Source: an uncultured Olleya sp. (lineage in GTDB: Bacteria > Bacteroidota > Bacteroidia > Flavobacteriales > Flavobacteriaceae). From it: a stretch of 64,000 nucleotides of DNA. The translations under genes and the position numbers were made by a program. The notes below the pieces were generated by a model. That model worked only from the letters and a program-made list of their open reading frames with translations. It was not told where the DNA came from and did not search any database. The stretch is from positions 186,001 through 250,000 of the forward strand of contig CANNFD010000002.1 of NCBI GenBank assembly GCA_947503885.1, written 5' to 3'. Below, piece after piece: positions 34,492 through 44,500 of this stretch (position 1 is the first letter of the stretch; every line of letters starts with the position of its first letter).

Positions 34492-36246
34492 ATGTACAGA
34501 AGTCATAACTGTGGTGAGTTAAATGCATCACATATAAATACAGAAGTTACCCTTTCAGGTTGGGTTCAAAAATCTAGAGATAAAGGATTTATGATGTGGG
34601 TCGATCTACGTGATCGCTACGGTATAACTCAACTTATTTTTGACGAAGAACGCACACCCAAAACTATGATGGAGCAAGCACAAAAGCTTGGTCGCGAATT
34701 TGTCATACAGGTAAAAGGAACCGTAATTGAGCGTGAATCAAAAAATAAAAATATTCCAACAGGTGAAATTGAAGTGTTAGTAAAAGAATTAACCATTCTA
34801 AACAAAGCATTACTTCCTCCATTTACTATCGAAGATAAAACCGATGGTGGTGAAGATATTAGAATGAAATATCGCTACCTTGATATTAGACGTAATCCTG
34901 TTAAAAACAATCTAATTTTTAGATCTAAAGTAACACAAGAAGTTAGAAATTTTTTGTCAAACGAAGGGTTTATTGAGGTTGAAACACCTTACTTAATCAA
35001 ATCTACTCCAGAAGGTGCTAGAGATTTTGTAGTACCATCTAGAATGAATCAAGGTGAGTTTTATGCCTTACCACAATCTCCTCAAACCTTTAAGCAATTG
35101 CTTATGGTTGGTGGAATGGATAAGTATTTTCAGATTGTAAAATGTTTTAGAGACGAAGATTTACGTGCTGACAGACAACCAGAATTTACGCAAATTGACT
35201 GCGAAATGGCATTTGTAGAGCAGGAAGATATTTTAAATGTATTTGAAAATCTAACACGTCACCTTTTAAAAGAGGTTAATGGTGTAGAGATTGAAAAATT
35301 CCCTCGCATGCTATATGACGATGCGATGCGTTTATACGGAAACGATAAACCAGACATTAGATTTGGAATGGAGTTTGGCGAGTTAAATGATGTGGCACAA
35401 CATAAAGACTTTGGTGTATTCAACTCGGCAGAACTAGTAGTTGGTATTGCAGTTCCTGGCGGTAATGCTTACACGCGTAAAGAAATAGACAAATTAATTG
35501 ATTGGGTAAAGCGTCCACAAGTTGGTGCTTTAGGCATGGTCTATTGTCGTGTAAACGAGGATGGAACATATAAATCATCTGTAGATAAATTTTACGATCA
35601 AGACGATTTAGCTAAATGGGCAGAAAAAACAGGAGCAAAAGCAGGTGATTTAATCTGTGTGCTTTCTGGAGACACCAATAAAGTACGTGCACAATTAAGT
35701 GCTTTACGTATGGAGTTAGCAACACGTTTAGGATTACGTGACCCTAAAGTATTTGCACCATTATGGGTTATTGATTTCCCATTATTAGAACTTGATGAAG
35801 AAACTGGTCATTACCACGCAATGCATCATCCGTTTACATCTCCTAAACCCGGTCAAATAGAATTGTTAGACACTAACCCAGGAGAGGTTAAAGCTAACGC
35901 ATACGATTTAGTCCTTAACGGAAACGAAATCGGTGGTGGATCGATACGTATCCATGATAAAGCAACACAAGCTATCATGCTTAAACATTTAGGTTTTAGC
36001 GAGGCTGATGCCAAAGCACAATTTGGGTTTTTAATGGATGCTTTTGAGTATGGCGCACCGCCACACGGTGGGTTAGCATTTGGACTAGATAGATTAGTCG
36101 CTATTTTAGGAGGCCAAGAAACCATTAGGGATTTTATTGCATTTCCAAAAAACAACTCGGGACGAGACGTCATGATTGACGCTCCTGCTCCAATTGATGA
36201 TGAGCAACTAACAGAATTAAGTTTAAAACTTAATATTAAATCATAA
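34492..36246 (+). CDS. aspS: Aspartyl-tRNA synthetase
   Basis: A 584-residue class II synthetase charging tRNA-Asp. It has the N-terminal OB-fold anticodon domain (1-110), motif 2 ([21 protein letters not shown]), the bacterial-type GAD insertion (about 290-410) and motif 3 ([12 protein letters not shown]). The bacterial insertion indicates AspRS proper rather than the archaeal-type enzyme. Transcribed from its own promoter box at 34466-34473. Confidence 0.97.
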   Translation: MYRSHNCGELNASHINTEVTLSGWVQKSRDKGFMMWVDLRDRYGITQLIFDEERTPKTMMEQAQKLGREFVIQVKGTVIERESKNKNIPTGEIEVLVKELTILNKALLPPFTIEDKTDGGEDIRMKYRYLDIRRNPVKNNLIFRSKVTQEVRNFLSNEGFIEVETPYLIKSTPEGARDFVVPSRMNQGEFYALPQSPQTFKQLLMVGGMDKYFQIVKCFRDEDLRADRQPEFTQIDCEMAFVEQEDILNVFENLTRHLLKEVNGVEIEKFPRMLYDDAMRLYGNDKPDIRFGMEFGELNDVAQHKDFGVFNSAELVVGIAVPGGNAYTRKEIDKLIDWVKRPQVGALGMVYCRVNEDGTYKSSVDKFYDQDDLAKWAEKTGAKAGDLICVLSGDTNKVRAQLSALRMELATRLGLRDPKVFAPLWVIDFPLLELDEETGHYHAMHHPFTSPKPGQIELLDTNPGEVKANAYDLVLNGNEIGGGSIRIHDKATQAIMLKHLGFSEADAKAQFGFLMDAFEYGAPPHGGLAFGLDRLVAILGGQETIRDFIAFPKNNSGRDVMIDAPAPIDDEQLTELSLKLNIKS

Positions 36247-36250
36247 CAAC

Positions 36251-36277
36251 AAAAATCCTGCAAATTGCAGGATTTTT
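36251..36277 (+). terminator. Terminator of aspS
   Basis: AAAAATCCTGC / GCAGGATTTTT stem, 5-nt loop and T-run ending 16 bp before the next start codon. Confidence 0.85.
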
Positions 36278-36292
36278 TGGTACATTTAATTC

Positions 36293-38074
36293 ATGCCTAA
36301 ACAATCACTTTTAAAACGTTTTTTTATTTGGAGAATCAAATACGTCTCCGAGAAAAATTTTACTTATATATTAAGTGGATTAGTAGGATTATTAGCTGGA
36401 TTAGCTGCAGTAACACTAAGAAACATAACGTTTACTATTGAGAGTGCTTTGGATAATTTAGTGGCATTTTCTAAAAACCAAATCTATTTTATCTTACCTG
36501 TTATTGGTTTATTTTTAGTTTACTTATTTACAAAATACGTGATTAAAACAAAGTTAGAACACGCCATACCTTCCATATTATTTAAATTATCAAAACGGAG
36601 TGGTTTAATTGAGCGTTCTAAAATTTACATTCCGCTAATTACTGCTCCTTTAACCGTTGGTTTTGGAGGGTCTGTCGGACTACTTGGACCTGCAATCGCT
36701 TCAGGGTCTGCAATAAGTTCTAACCTAGGTAAATTGTTTCATGTAAACCAGCAAACTAGAACTTTATTAATTGGTTGTGCAGCTGCAGGCGCCATTTCAT
36801 CTATATTTAAATCACCTATTGCAGCTATAATTTTTGCGGTAGAAGTGTTTAGTTTAGACTTGACTTTTGCCTCTTTATTACCATTATTAATCGCATCAGT
36901 TTCTTCTGTCTTAACCTCCTATTTTTTTATGGGTGACGACTTATTATTCAACTTTAATTTCTCAGACAAATTCGAAATCAAAGACACGCTATTTTATGTA
37001 GTTTTAGGTATAGGCACAGGTTTTGCTTCGATTTATTTTACTAAAATGTATTTCTTTATTTTAAAATTTTTCGAACGTTTTAGGTCCAGATTACTAAAGT
37101 TAATTATTGGTGGATTAGCAATTGGTGTCATGCTTTATTTTATTCCGCCACTTTACGGAGAAGGTTTTGGGTTTATAAACCACCTATTAGCAGGTGACCA
37201 TTTAACCGCATTAGGTACAACTCCGTTTGACCATTTAAACGATAATATATGGGTAGTTATTGGTTTATTAATTGGTATAACAGTATTTAAAGCAATTGCA
37301 ATGACTACAACTTTTGCTGCTGGAGGAGCTGGTGGTATTTTTATACCAACTATGGTAATGGGAAGTGCTTTGGGTAATGTTGTTGCTAAAATTATTAATA
37401 ATTTAGGTTTAGGGTTTAATGTCTCCGAAACCAATTTTACATTAATAGGTATGGCAGGTTTGATTGCAGGTGTGCTACATGCCCCGTTAACAGCCATATT
37501 CCTAATTGCCGAAATTACTGGTGGATACGAGCTATTTATCCCTTTAATGATTGCTGTATCCATGTCAATCATAATTAAAAAAAATGCACTAGATTTTACA
37601 ATCTACACTAAAGAGCTTGCTTTAAAAGGCGAACTTCTAACACACAATAAAGATCAAAGCGTATTAACATTAATGTCCCTTAATAGTGTTATCGAAACCA
37701 ATTTTGTAACATTAAATCCAACCATGACGCTTGGTGATATGCTACACAAAGGGGTTGCAAAATCTACAAGAAACTTGTTTCCTGTTGTCAATAAAAACAA
37801 AGTATTAGTAGGTATTATATTGTTAGACGACGTTAGAGAAATCATGTTTAACCAATCGCTTTATGACACTACATTGGTTGAAGATTTAATGCACAATCCC
37901 CCAGATATTATAGACTATAAAAATGACTCCATGAAAACTGTAATGGTTAAATTTCAGGATTCCAACGCGTGGAATTTACCTGTGATAAAAGACGGTAAGT
38001 ATCATGGATTTGTATCAAAATCTAAATTATTAACCGCCTACAGACGCCAATTAATAAATTACACAACCACTTAG
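36293..38074 (+). CDS. ClC-family chloride channel/transporter with CBS domains
   Basis: A 593-residue protein with the ClC membrane domain (about 20-435) and two C-terminal CBS domains (about 450-590). The N-terminal helix region has GSVGLLGP at 126-133 where typical antiporters have GREGP: the position of the gating glutamate is Leu131. The later GGAGGIFIPTMVMGS element (family GxFxP motif) is intact. Loss of the gating glutamate would favour channel-like or uncoupled behaviour, by analogy with E148A mutants of the E. coli protein. Ion and direction are not known. Confidence 0.9.
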   Translation: MPKQSLLKRFFIWRIKYVSEKNFTYILSGLVGLLAGLAAVTLRNITFTIESALDNLVAFSKNQIYFILPVIGLFLVYLFTKYVIKTKLEHAIPSILFKLSKRSGLIERSKIYIPLITAPLTVGFGGSVGLLGPAIASGSAISSNLGKLFHVNQQTRTLLIGCAAAGAISSIFKSPIAAIIFAVEVFSLDLTFASLLPLLIASVSSVLTSYFFMGDDLLFNFNFSDKFEIKDTLFYVVLGIGTGFASIYFTKMYFFILKFFERFRSRLLKLIIGGLAIGVMLYFIPPLYGEGFGFINHLLAGDHLTALGTTPFDHLNDNIWVVIGLLIGITVFKAIAMTTTFAAGGAGGIFIPTMVMGSALGNVVAKIINNLGLGFNVSETNFTLIGMAGLIAGVLHAPLTAIFLIAEITGGYELFIPLMIAVSMSIIIKKNALDFTIYTKELALKGELLTHNKDQSVLTLMSLNSVIETNFVTLNPTMTLGDMLHKGVAKSTRNLFPVVNKNKVLVGIILLDDVREIMFNQSLYDTTLVEDLMHNPPDIIDYKNDSMKTVMVKFQDSNAWNLPVIKDGKYHGFVSKSKLLTAYRRQLINYTTT

Positions 38075-38134
38075 TCTATAAAAGGCGTTGAGCATTTATT
38101 ATCTTTACACCAAAATAATACCAATTTTAAAAAA

Positions 38135-38374
38135 ATGAAATATATCATCGCACTTGCTTTTATCGCCTCAGTAACCAGTATTATTTGTGGATATTGGTTA
38201 GATATTGACTATGGACAAAAGTTAATAGGGTATGGTGTTTTAGGTTTGTTTTTTGTTGTCATCCCTTTGTTTACCTACCACAGATGGAAAGACAGAGACG
38301 CAAAAGACTACATGCTTACAAAAGAAAAAATTGAAGACATGCGTAAAAAGGAAGGTGACAGACGTAAATTATAA
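38135..38374 (+). CDS. Small two-span membrane protein
   Basis: A 79-residue protein with two hydrophobic helices (about 2-20 and 32-48) and a charged, Lys/Arg/Glu-rich cytoplasmic tail. A TATCTTTA -7-like box lies about 35 bp upstream, so it may be transcribed separately from the ClC gene. No family recognised beyond a small flavobacterial membrane protein. Confidence 0.65.
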   Translation: MKYIIALAFIASVTSIICGYWLDIDYGQKLIGYGVLGLFFVVIPLFTYHRWKDRDAKDYMLTKEKIEDMRKKEGDRRKL

Positions 38375-38385
38375 TTATTCTTATT

Positions 38386-38505
38386 TGGGCATTACCCTTT
38401 TCCGCAAAAAGCTACAAAGTGTCGCGCTATCCACTGTATCTTTTTGTTCTTTTTAGTAAAACAAAAAGGATGTCGTTTCTATCGCTAATGCACTAAACCG
38501 CTAAC
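38386..38505. repeat. Probable dispersed flavobacterial intergenic repeat
   Basis: The gap after the small membrane gene has a composition unlike the neighbouring intergenic DNA: GGGCATTACCC, GTCGCGCTATCCACTGTATC, then a hairpin ATCTTTTTGTT / AACAAAAAGGAT (38438-38448 and 38460-38471) and GTCGTTTCTATCGCTAATG. From memory, this order of blocks resembles a non-coding repeat scattered through many Flavobacteriaceae genomes. Only one copy is in this window, so the repeat status rests on recollection. Confidence 0.5.
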
Positions 38506-38514
38506 ACCAGTTAA

Positions 38515-38964
38515 CTAATTTAAGTTTCTTTTTTCAATAAAAAAGCGTTTTAATAAAGTAGAGGCTTCCTCAGCCATAACTCCCCCTTCAATTTTAGTTT
38601 TAGGATGCAATTTGGTATTAAGTTTTATACAACCACGCTCCTCATCTCTTGCACCATATACAATTTTAGAAATCTGACTCCAATACAAAGCTCCTGCACA
38701 CATTTGACAAGGCTCCAAAGTCACGTACAACGTACAGTCCTTTAAATATTTACCACCTAAAAAATTAGCAGCAGCAGTAATCGCTTGCATTTCTGCATGG
38801 GCAGTTACATCATTTAACAATTCTGTTAAATTATGTGCTCTAGCAATTATTCTATCTTTAATAACAATTACAGCTCCAACTGGTATTTCACCTTTATCAA
38901 AAGCTGCTTCTGCTTCTTGAAGCGCTTTTTTCATAAAATAAGTATCGTCGTATGGATTTATCAT
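38515..38964 (-). CDS. tadA: tRNA(adenine34) deaminase / nucleoside deaminase
   Basis: A 149-residue zinc-dependent CDA-fold deaminase. The zinc and catalytic motifs are HAE (in VTAHAEMQAI) and PCQMC (in LEPCQMCAGAL). It converts the wobble A34 of tRNA-Arg to inosine. I use ATG 38964 (MINPYDDTYF); the longer frame begins with a TTG at 38991. Divergent from dxs with a short 60-bp gap. Confidence 0.88.
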   Translation of the reverse strand: MINPYDDTYFMKKALQEAEAAFDKGEIPVGAVIVIKDRIIARAHNLTELLNDVTAHAEMQAITAAANFLGGKYLKDCTLYVTLEPCQMCAGALYWSQISKIVYGARDEERGCIKLNTKLHPKTKIEGGVMAEEASTLLKRFFIEKRNLN

Positions 38965-39009
38965 AGCAGAAAGTTTGGCTTTAAAAATCAAAAATACAAT
39001 TTCAAGTAC

Positions 39010-39017
39010 TACATTTG
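39010..39017 (+). promoter_or_regulatory. -7 box of dxs
   Basis: TACATTTG is a perfect TAnnTTTG box only 7 bp before the dxs ATG (39025), so the mRNA would be nearly leaderless. No good -33 element is seen 19 bp upstream. Confidence 0.55.
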
Positions 39018-39024
39018 TAAAGCA

Positions 39025-40794
39025 ATGAGCAAATTACTCAATAAAATAGATAATCCAACACAGCTTCGTCTTTTAAAACAGGACGACTTACCTATTCTTG
39101 CTAAAGAGTTACGCGATTTTATTATCAACATTGTAGCTACCAAAGAGGGGCATCTTGGTGCAAGTCTTGGTGTTGTAGAATTAACTATTGCATTGCATTA
39201 TGTGTTTAACACACCAATTGACCAACTGGTTTGGGATGTGGGACATCAGGCTTATGGTCATAAAATTTTAACTGGCAGACGTGATAATTTTGAAACCAAT
39301 AGACAACTTGGAGGTTTAAGTGGTTTTCCAAACAGAGTAGAAAGTAACTTTGATACTTTTGGAGTTGGACACTCTTCCACCTCTATTTCTGCAGCATTAG
39401 GCATGGCAATTGCTTCAAGACTAAAAGGTGATTTAGACACTCAACATATTGCAGTAATTGGAGATGCATCTATAGCTAGCGGAATGGCTTTTGAGGGCTT
39501 AAATCATGCTGGTGTAACAGATGCTAATCTATTAGTGATTTTAAACGATAATGCTATTGGTATTGATCCAAGCGTTGGTGCCTTAAAACAATATTTAACC
39601 TATGTAAAAAAAGGCACCGAAAAACAAGATAATATTTTTGAAGCACTAAACTTTGATTATTCCGGACCTATTGATGGTCACGATTTACCAAAATTAATTG
39701 CAGAGTTACAACGTTTAAAACACGTAAAAGGCCCCAAATTTTTACATGTTATTACAACAAAAGGAAAAGGATTGCGTCAAGCAGAAGAAAACCAAGTCAC
39801 ATATCATGCTCCAGGAAAGTTTAACTCGTTAACAGGAGAGTTAAATCCAAAATCAAACACTAAACAGCCTCCAAAATACCAAGATGTTTTTGGCTATACA
39901 ATAGTAGAATTAGCAAAGCAGAATGATAAAATCATAGGTATTACACCAGCAATGCCAACCGGAAGCTCGTTAAAATATATGATGGAGCAAATACCAGATC
40001 GCGCATTTGATGTTGGTATTGCAGAGCAACATGCTGTAACGTTTGCAGCAGGTATGACTACTCAAGGAATGGTGACTTTTTGTAATATTTATTCCACATT
40101 TTTACAACGTGCTTACGACCAAGTTATACATGACGTTGCTTTACAAAACCTTCCTGTTGTTTTTTGTTTAGATCGTGCTGGTTTGGTAGGAGAAGATGGA
40201 GCCACACACCATGGTGTTTATGATTTAGCATATTTACGTTGCATACCAAACCTAATTATCTTTGCTCCTAGAAATGAAGTCGAGCTACGTAATATAATGT
40301 ACACTGCCCAATTAGGCTTAAAACAACCTATAGCAATTAGATATCCAAGAGGAAGAGGTCAGATTATTGATTGGCAACAACCGTTTTCTAAAATAGAAAT
40401 TGGTAAAGGCGAATGTCTTAAACATGGTACAACAACTGCTATTTTATCGATAGGTAGTATTGCTAGAAATATTACAGAAGCTTTAAAACTAATTGAAGAC
40501 ACTTCTACATTTTCTCATTATGATATGCGATTTGTTAAACCTTTAGACGTGGTAATGCTTCATGATATATTTAAAAATCATGACACTATTATTACCATTG
40601 AAGACGCTTCAGTTGCAGGAGGATTTGGAAGTGCTATTGCTCAATTTTCAGCTAAACACAACTACAAAAATACAGTAATTATAAAAGGTATCCCTGATCA
40701 ATTTATAGAACATGGAACGGTATTAGAATTACAGCAGTCAATTCTTCTTGACGCAGAAAGCTTAAGTTTATTCCTAAAAAAAATGACAGACTAA
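39025..40794 (+). CDS. dxs: 1-deoxy-D-xylulose-5-phosphate synthase
   Basis: A 589-residue ThDP-dependent enzyme making DXP from pyruvate and glyceraldehyde 3-phosphate, the first step of the MEP isoprenoid pathway. It shows WDVGHQAYGHKILTGR, the ThDP motif from GDASIASGMAFEG to LNDN, and the DRAGLVGEDGATHHG motif in the transketolase-like second domain. The frame stays open for 64 codons upstream of ATG 39025, but that stretch overlaps tadA and precedes the -7 box, so it is not part of the protein. Slightly shorter than the E. coli enzyme (620). Confidence 0.95.
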   Translation: MSKLLNKIDNPTQLRLLKQDDLPILAKELRDFIINIVATKEGHLGASLGVVELTIALHYVFNTPIDQLVWDVGHQAYGHKILTGRRDNFETNRQLGGLSGFPNRVESNFDTFGVGHSSTSISAALGMAIASRLKGDLDTQHIAVIGDASIASGMAFEGLNHAGVTDANLLVILNDNAIGIDPSVGALKQYLTYVKKGTEKQDNIFEALNFDYSGPIDGHDLPKLIAELQRLKHVKGPKFLHVITTKGKGLRQAEENQVTYHAPGKFNSLTGELNPKSNTKQPPKYQDVFGYTIVELAKQNDKIIGITPAMPTGSSLKYMMEQIPDRAFDVGIAEQHAVTFAAGMTTQGMVTFCNIYSTFLQRAYDQVIHDVALQNLPVVFCLDRAGLVGEDGATHHGVYDLAYLRCIPNLIIFAPRNEVELRNIMYTAQLGLKQPIAIRYPRGRGQIIDWQQPFSKIEIGKGECLKHGTTTAILSIGSIARNITEALKLIEDTSTFSHYDMRFVKPLDVVMLHDIFKNHDTIITIEDASVAGGFGSAIAQFSAKHNYKNTVIIKGIPDQFIEHGTVLELQQSILLDAESLSLFLKKMTD

Positions 40795-40805
40795 AACATT
40801 AGTCT
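40774..40805 (-). terminator. Terminator of the leftward secreted-protein unit
   Basis: CAGACTAA (40786-40793) / TTAGTCTG (40798-40805); on the minus strand it is followed by a run of eight T's that lies inside the 3' end of dxs. The stem includes the dxs stop codon. Confidence 0.65.
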
Positions 40806-40833
40806 GCCATTTAAAATTTATGTTATTAAAGTT

Positions 40834-41541
40834 TTAGTTTGTACTAAACGACCACTCTTGTCCTATAGTTTTCACTCCGTTATTATCTTTAGTATCCACT
40901 CTCCAGTAATACATTGTTGCAGCTGCAATAGTTACATCAAATGTAGAAGTTGTTAGGTCCGACTGACTTAATGCTGGGTCTGTTGTTGTCCCAAAATATA
41001 AATCGTAAGTCAACGTATCGTTAGTATCAACATCACCACCTGTCCAATCTAAAGTTGTCGTTCCCGCTGTAACAAAAGCATCAAATTCTGGCGCATTTAA
41101 CGTCGCAGTAAATGGCGCATAATTAGACACGCCATCACCTTCTGTATAAAAAGCATAGGTTTGTGTAGCTGCAGCTTCGTCCTCGTCATCAAAAGCAACT
41201 ACATTCCAATAATAAGCTACTCCGTTTTGTAAACTTACTGTTCTATTTGTAGCTGTTGTTGTTACTTGTTCTACAATATTTGTTTGGTTTCTATCCGTTG
41301 CAATTGTTAATCTGTAATTAATAGTATCTCCATCAACATCTGATGCTGCAGACCACTGGAAGTTAACATTACTATCAATACACAGTAAATCTGAAGTCGG
41401 GTATATTAATGTTGCAACTGCAGTAGGCGCTGTATTTGGCACTACTGGTGCAACAGAATCGCCACCGCCACTGCTACTACAAGAAATATTTAAAACCGCT
41501 GCTATTGCTAGTACAGGTATTAATTTTATTAGCTTATTCAT
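40834..41541 (-). CDS. Fibronectin-type-III-like repeat lipoprotein
   Basis: A 235-residue lipoprotein (lipobox Cys21 in NISC) with a Ser/Gly tether and two beta-sandwich FnIII-like repeats (about 42-132 and 145-235), each ending in an AYYWNV or MYYWRV and TYAF/WSFST pattern. It lies 6 bp after the large T9SS protein gene, so the two secreted proteins are likely co-expressed. A surface-exposed binding or adhesion role is inferred. Confidence 0.8.
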   Translation of the reverse strand: MNKLIKLIPVLAIAAVLNISCSSSGGGDSVAPVVPNTAPTAVATLIYPTSDLLCIDSNVNFQWSAASDVDGDTINYRLTIATDRNQTNIVEQVTTTATNRTVSLQNGVAYYWNVVAFDDEDEAAATQTYAFYTEGDGVSNYAPFTATLNAPEFDAFVTAGTTTLDWTGGDVDTNDTLTYDLYFGTTTDPALSQSDLTTSTFDVTIAAATMYYWRVDTKDNNGVKTIGQEWSFSTN

Positions 41542-41547
41542 ATCTTT

Positions 41548-44500
41548 TTATTTTTTAATAATTTTTAAAACTTCTGGTTGATCTAAATCTAGTTTTATAA
41601 AATAAATTCCAGAATTTAAATTAGCAAAAGGAACCTCTATATAGTTAGAGTTATTTTTTAAGTAGCTATTATTAAGTACTAGCTTACCAGTTACATCATA
41701 AATTTGAATCCCAATTTCTGATTTTGTAACCGAATTTGGTAATGAAATTTTCAGATTATCAATAACTGGGTTTGGACTTGCTTTAATACTTATTGTATTT
41801 TGAATTATAGTTTTGAAAGTCCCTTCGCAAGATTTTGAAGTTTTAATTTCTAATTCTCCTGAACCTACAAGGTCTAAATCAAAGTTAGTACTACTTGTAA
41901 TTAGTATTACTTCTTCATTAAACATTACTGTATAAGGTGCAGTACCTCTACTAACCTCAACATTAGTAATATCAGAATCAAGAGTATTGTTGTTAGCTAT
42001 TTGTAGCTCGATTACACCAGCTTCATCAATAGTAATTTCAAAACACTGCTCGTAATCAATAACAATATCATCTACAGACACACAAACTGTATAGGCGCCC
42101 ACTGGAAGATCTTGAAAAGTATAAGTATCATTTGTAAATGATTGTGTTAAGTTTAAGCCATTACCTACTAAAGTTGCAATGTAGTCAACATAAGTTTCGT
42201 TTACATTTACTACCACTTTACCATTATCTTCACCATCACAAGTTTCAGATATTATCTGAATTGAAATATTGTCTGCATTGGCATAACTTGAGTCACAAAC
42301 ATCTCCAACACCATTTCCATTAGTATCTTCTTGACCAATGTTAGCTACAAACACACAGTTATCTACTGCGTCAAATACACCATCATTATCTGTATCTTGA
42401 CAAGCATCTCCAACACCATTACCATCTGTATCTATTTGAGCAGGATTAGCATTAAGTGGACAGTTATCATTTATATCTAATACTCCATCTCCATCTGTAT
42501 CTTGACAAGCATCTCCAATGCCATTTCCATCAGCATCAGCTTGATCTGCATTAGCTGTGTTTACACAGTTATCGACACCGTTTAATACACCATCTCCGTC
42601 TTCGTCACCATTTGCATCAATTTTAAATTCTCCAGAAAAAATACCTCTACCATAAGTAGCTGCAAAGACCATATTATCATCTCTTAAATCTAAATCTGTT
42701 ACTTTAACATTTGTCATTCCGTTAAAAGCTTGATTCCAGTTTGGATTTGCATCAGAGAAATTATTAGTATACCAAACCCCTAATTCTGTTCCGATAATAA
42801 CCTCATCCGGACTTAAAGGGTTTTGTAAAATTGCTTTAACAGGTAGGTCTGGAAGGTCTCCTTCTTTAGCTAACCATGTTAAACCACCATCATTAGAGTA
42901 CCAAATATTTTGCACTCCATAATTATGTATCGTTAAAAATATTTCGTTTTCAGTTGCTCCATATTCTATATCTGACACACTTCCAAAAATTACATTAGAA
43001 GTATCTAATTGCGTAAATGTTGGCGCTGGTAAATTTGCGTTTTCTACTAAAAACACATCTCCTAATACTGTACCAACTAATAGTTTTGATGACGTCGTTG
43101 TATGTGGAGATACAGTAAACGCAGTTGGTGTACTTGTCAATAATGGGTCTGTTAAACTTACAGCTTGAACTGTAGATTGAGATTTAATCCCTGAATATCT
43201 TCTAATAATACTATTACCTCCAGCAGAATAATTAGAATATAAAATATCTAAATTAGAGTCTAAAGCTTGAGGGTTTATAAAAGCTCCATTAGAAGCACTC
43301 TCGTTATTTATTACAACATTAGCTCCTGTTGCAAAATTATATACATTAATACCTGAGTTATAAACATAGTTTCTAACAAAATATTGATCGGCACCATCTT
43401 GGTCAAAAAATGTAAATCCACCATCACCACCATAAGCTTCAATTGAAGCATCTGTTTGGTTTGGGTTTGCGTTTTCAAATAATTGCGTCCCGTTATCTTG
43501 TAATCCTCCAGCAAAATAATCACCATCAAACGCAGTAGTAGGTGCTACACCAACTGTATAAAATTGAGAAGTATTAAACTCTAAATCTCTTGGACTTGTA
43601 TTTACCCCCCCATTATTAGAATAATACACACCTCCATCATTTCCAAAAGCTACAACAGATGATGAGCCATTAGCAAAAGTCATTGCATGTTGATCAGCAT
43701 GTACTTCTTGATAACCAAATCCACCATACCAATGACTAAACTGGTTCCATGATGTACCACCGTTTGGAGATCTAAATAAATCAATACCTCCTGCATATAA
43801 TGCTTGGTCATTATTAGGGTCGACTTCTAGCATCAGGTCGTAATAAGACTGACCTCTTGTAAAGTCATTTGCTGCTATACCATTATCCGAATCATTAGGT
43901 AAATTCATTGGTATTGCAGTTGCATAACCGTCATTTGTTTTTTCCATAATTACTGGAGCAGAACCACCACCTTGAGCTAGAACATATAAAACATCTGGAT
44001 TAGCACTTGAAACTGCAATTTGAGTTCTTATAGCATCAGGCACCGTTCTAATTAAGTTAAATGTAGTCCCATCAACCGAGCTAAATATTTTCCCTCCACC
44101 ATCACCGAAAGCAACACTATTAGTAGTTGATACCCATAACTTATTATCAGCACCAATTTCTATATCATTTGGACAGTGCTTATTACCATTATCTGAAAGA
44201 GGTAATGATAACTCATTCCAGTTTGCTCCATTATCTACCGACTTGTATAATCCAAATTCAGGTCCTGTTAAATATGTCGCAGTATTTGAAGCGCCGTAAA
44301 AACTATCTCCAGCTGCTACATATACTTCTGAAACTCCGTTGTTATCTCTAACCTTAATATCATTTACAAATTGTATTCCTGGAACCAAATTACCATTTAT
44401 CTGACCAATTTGAGGATTTAAAGAACCTGTTACAGGTCCAGCATTTACTGCAGCTTCTATTACATCACCATCTGCTTTTGAAATCATTACTACTGGAATA

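Noticed and set aside
38833-39024. N-terminal extension of dxs
   Set aside because: The 64 extra codons overlap tadA on the other strand, lie upstream of the dxs -7 box and do not resemble DXS.
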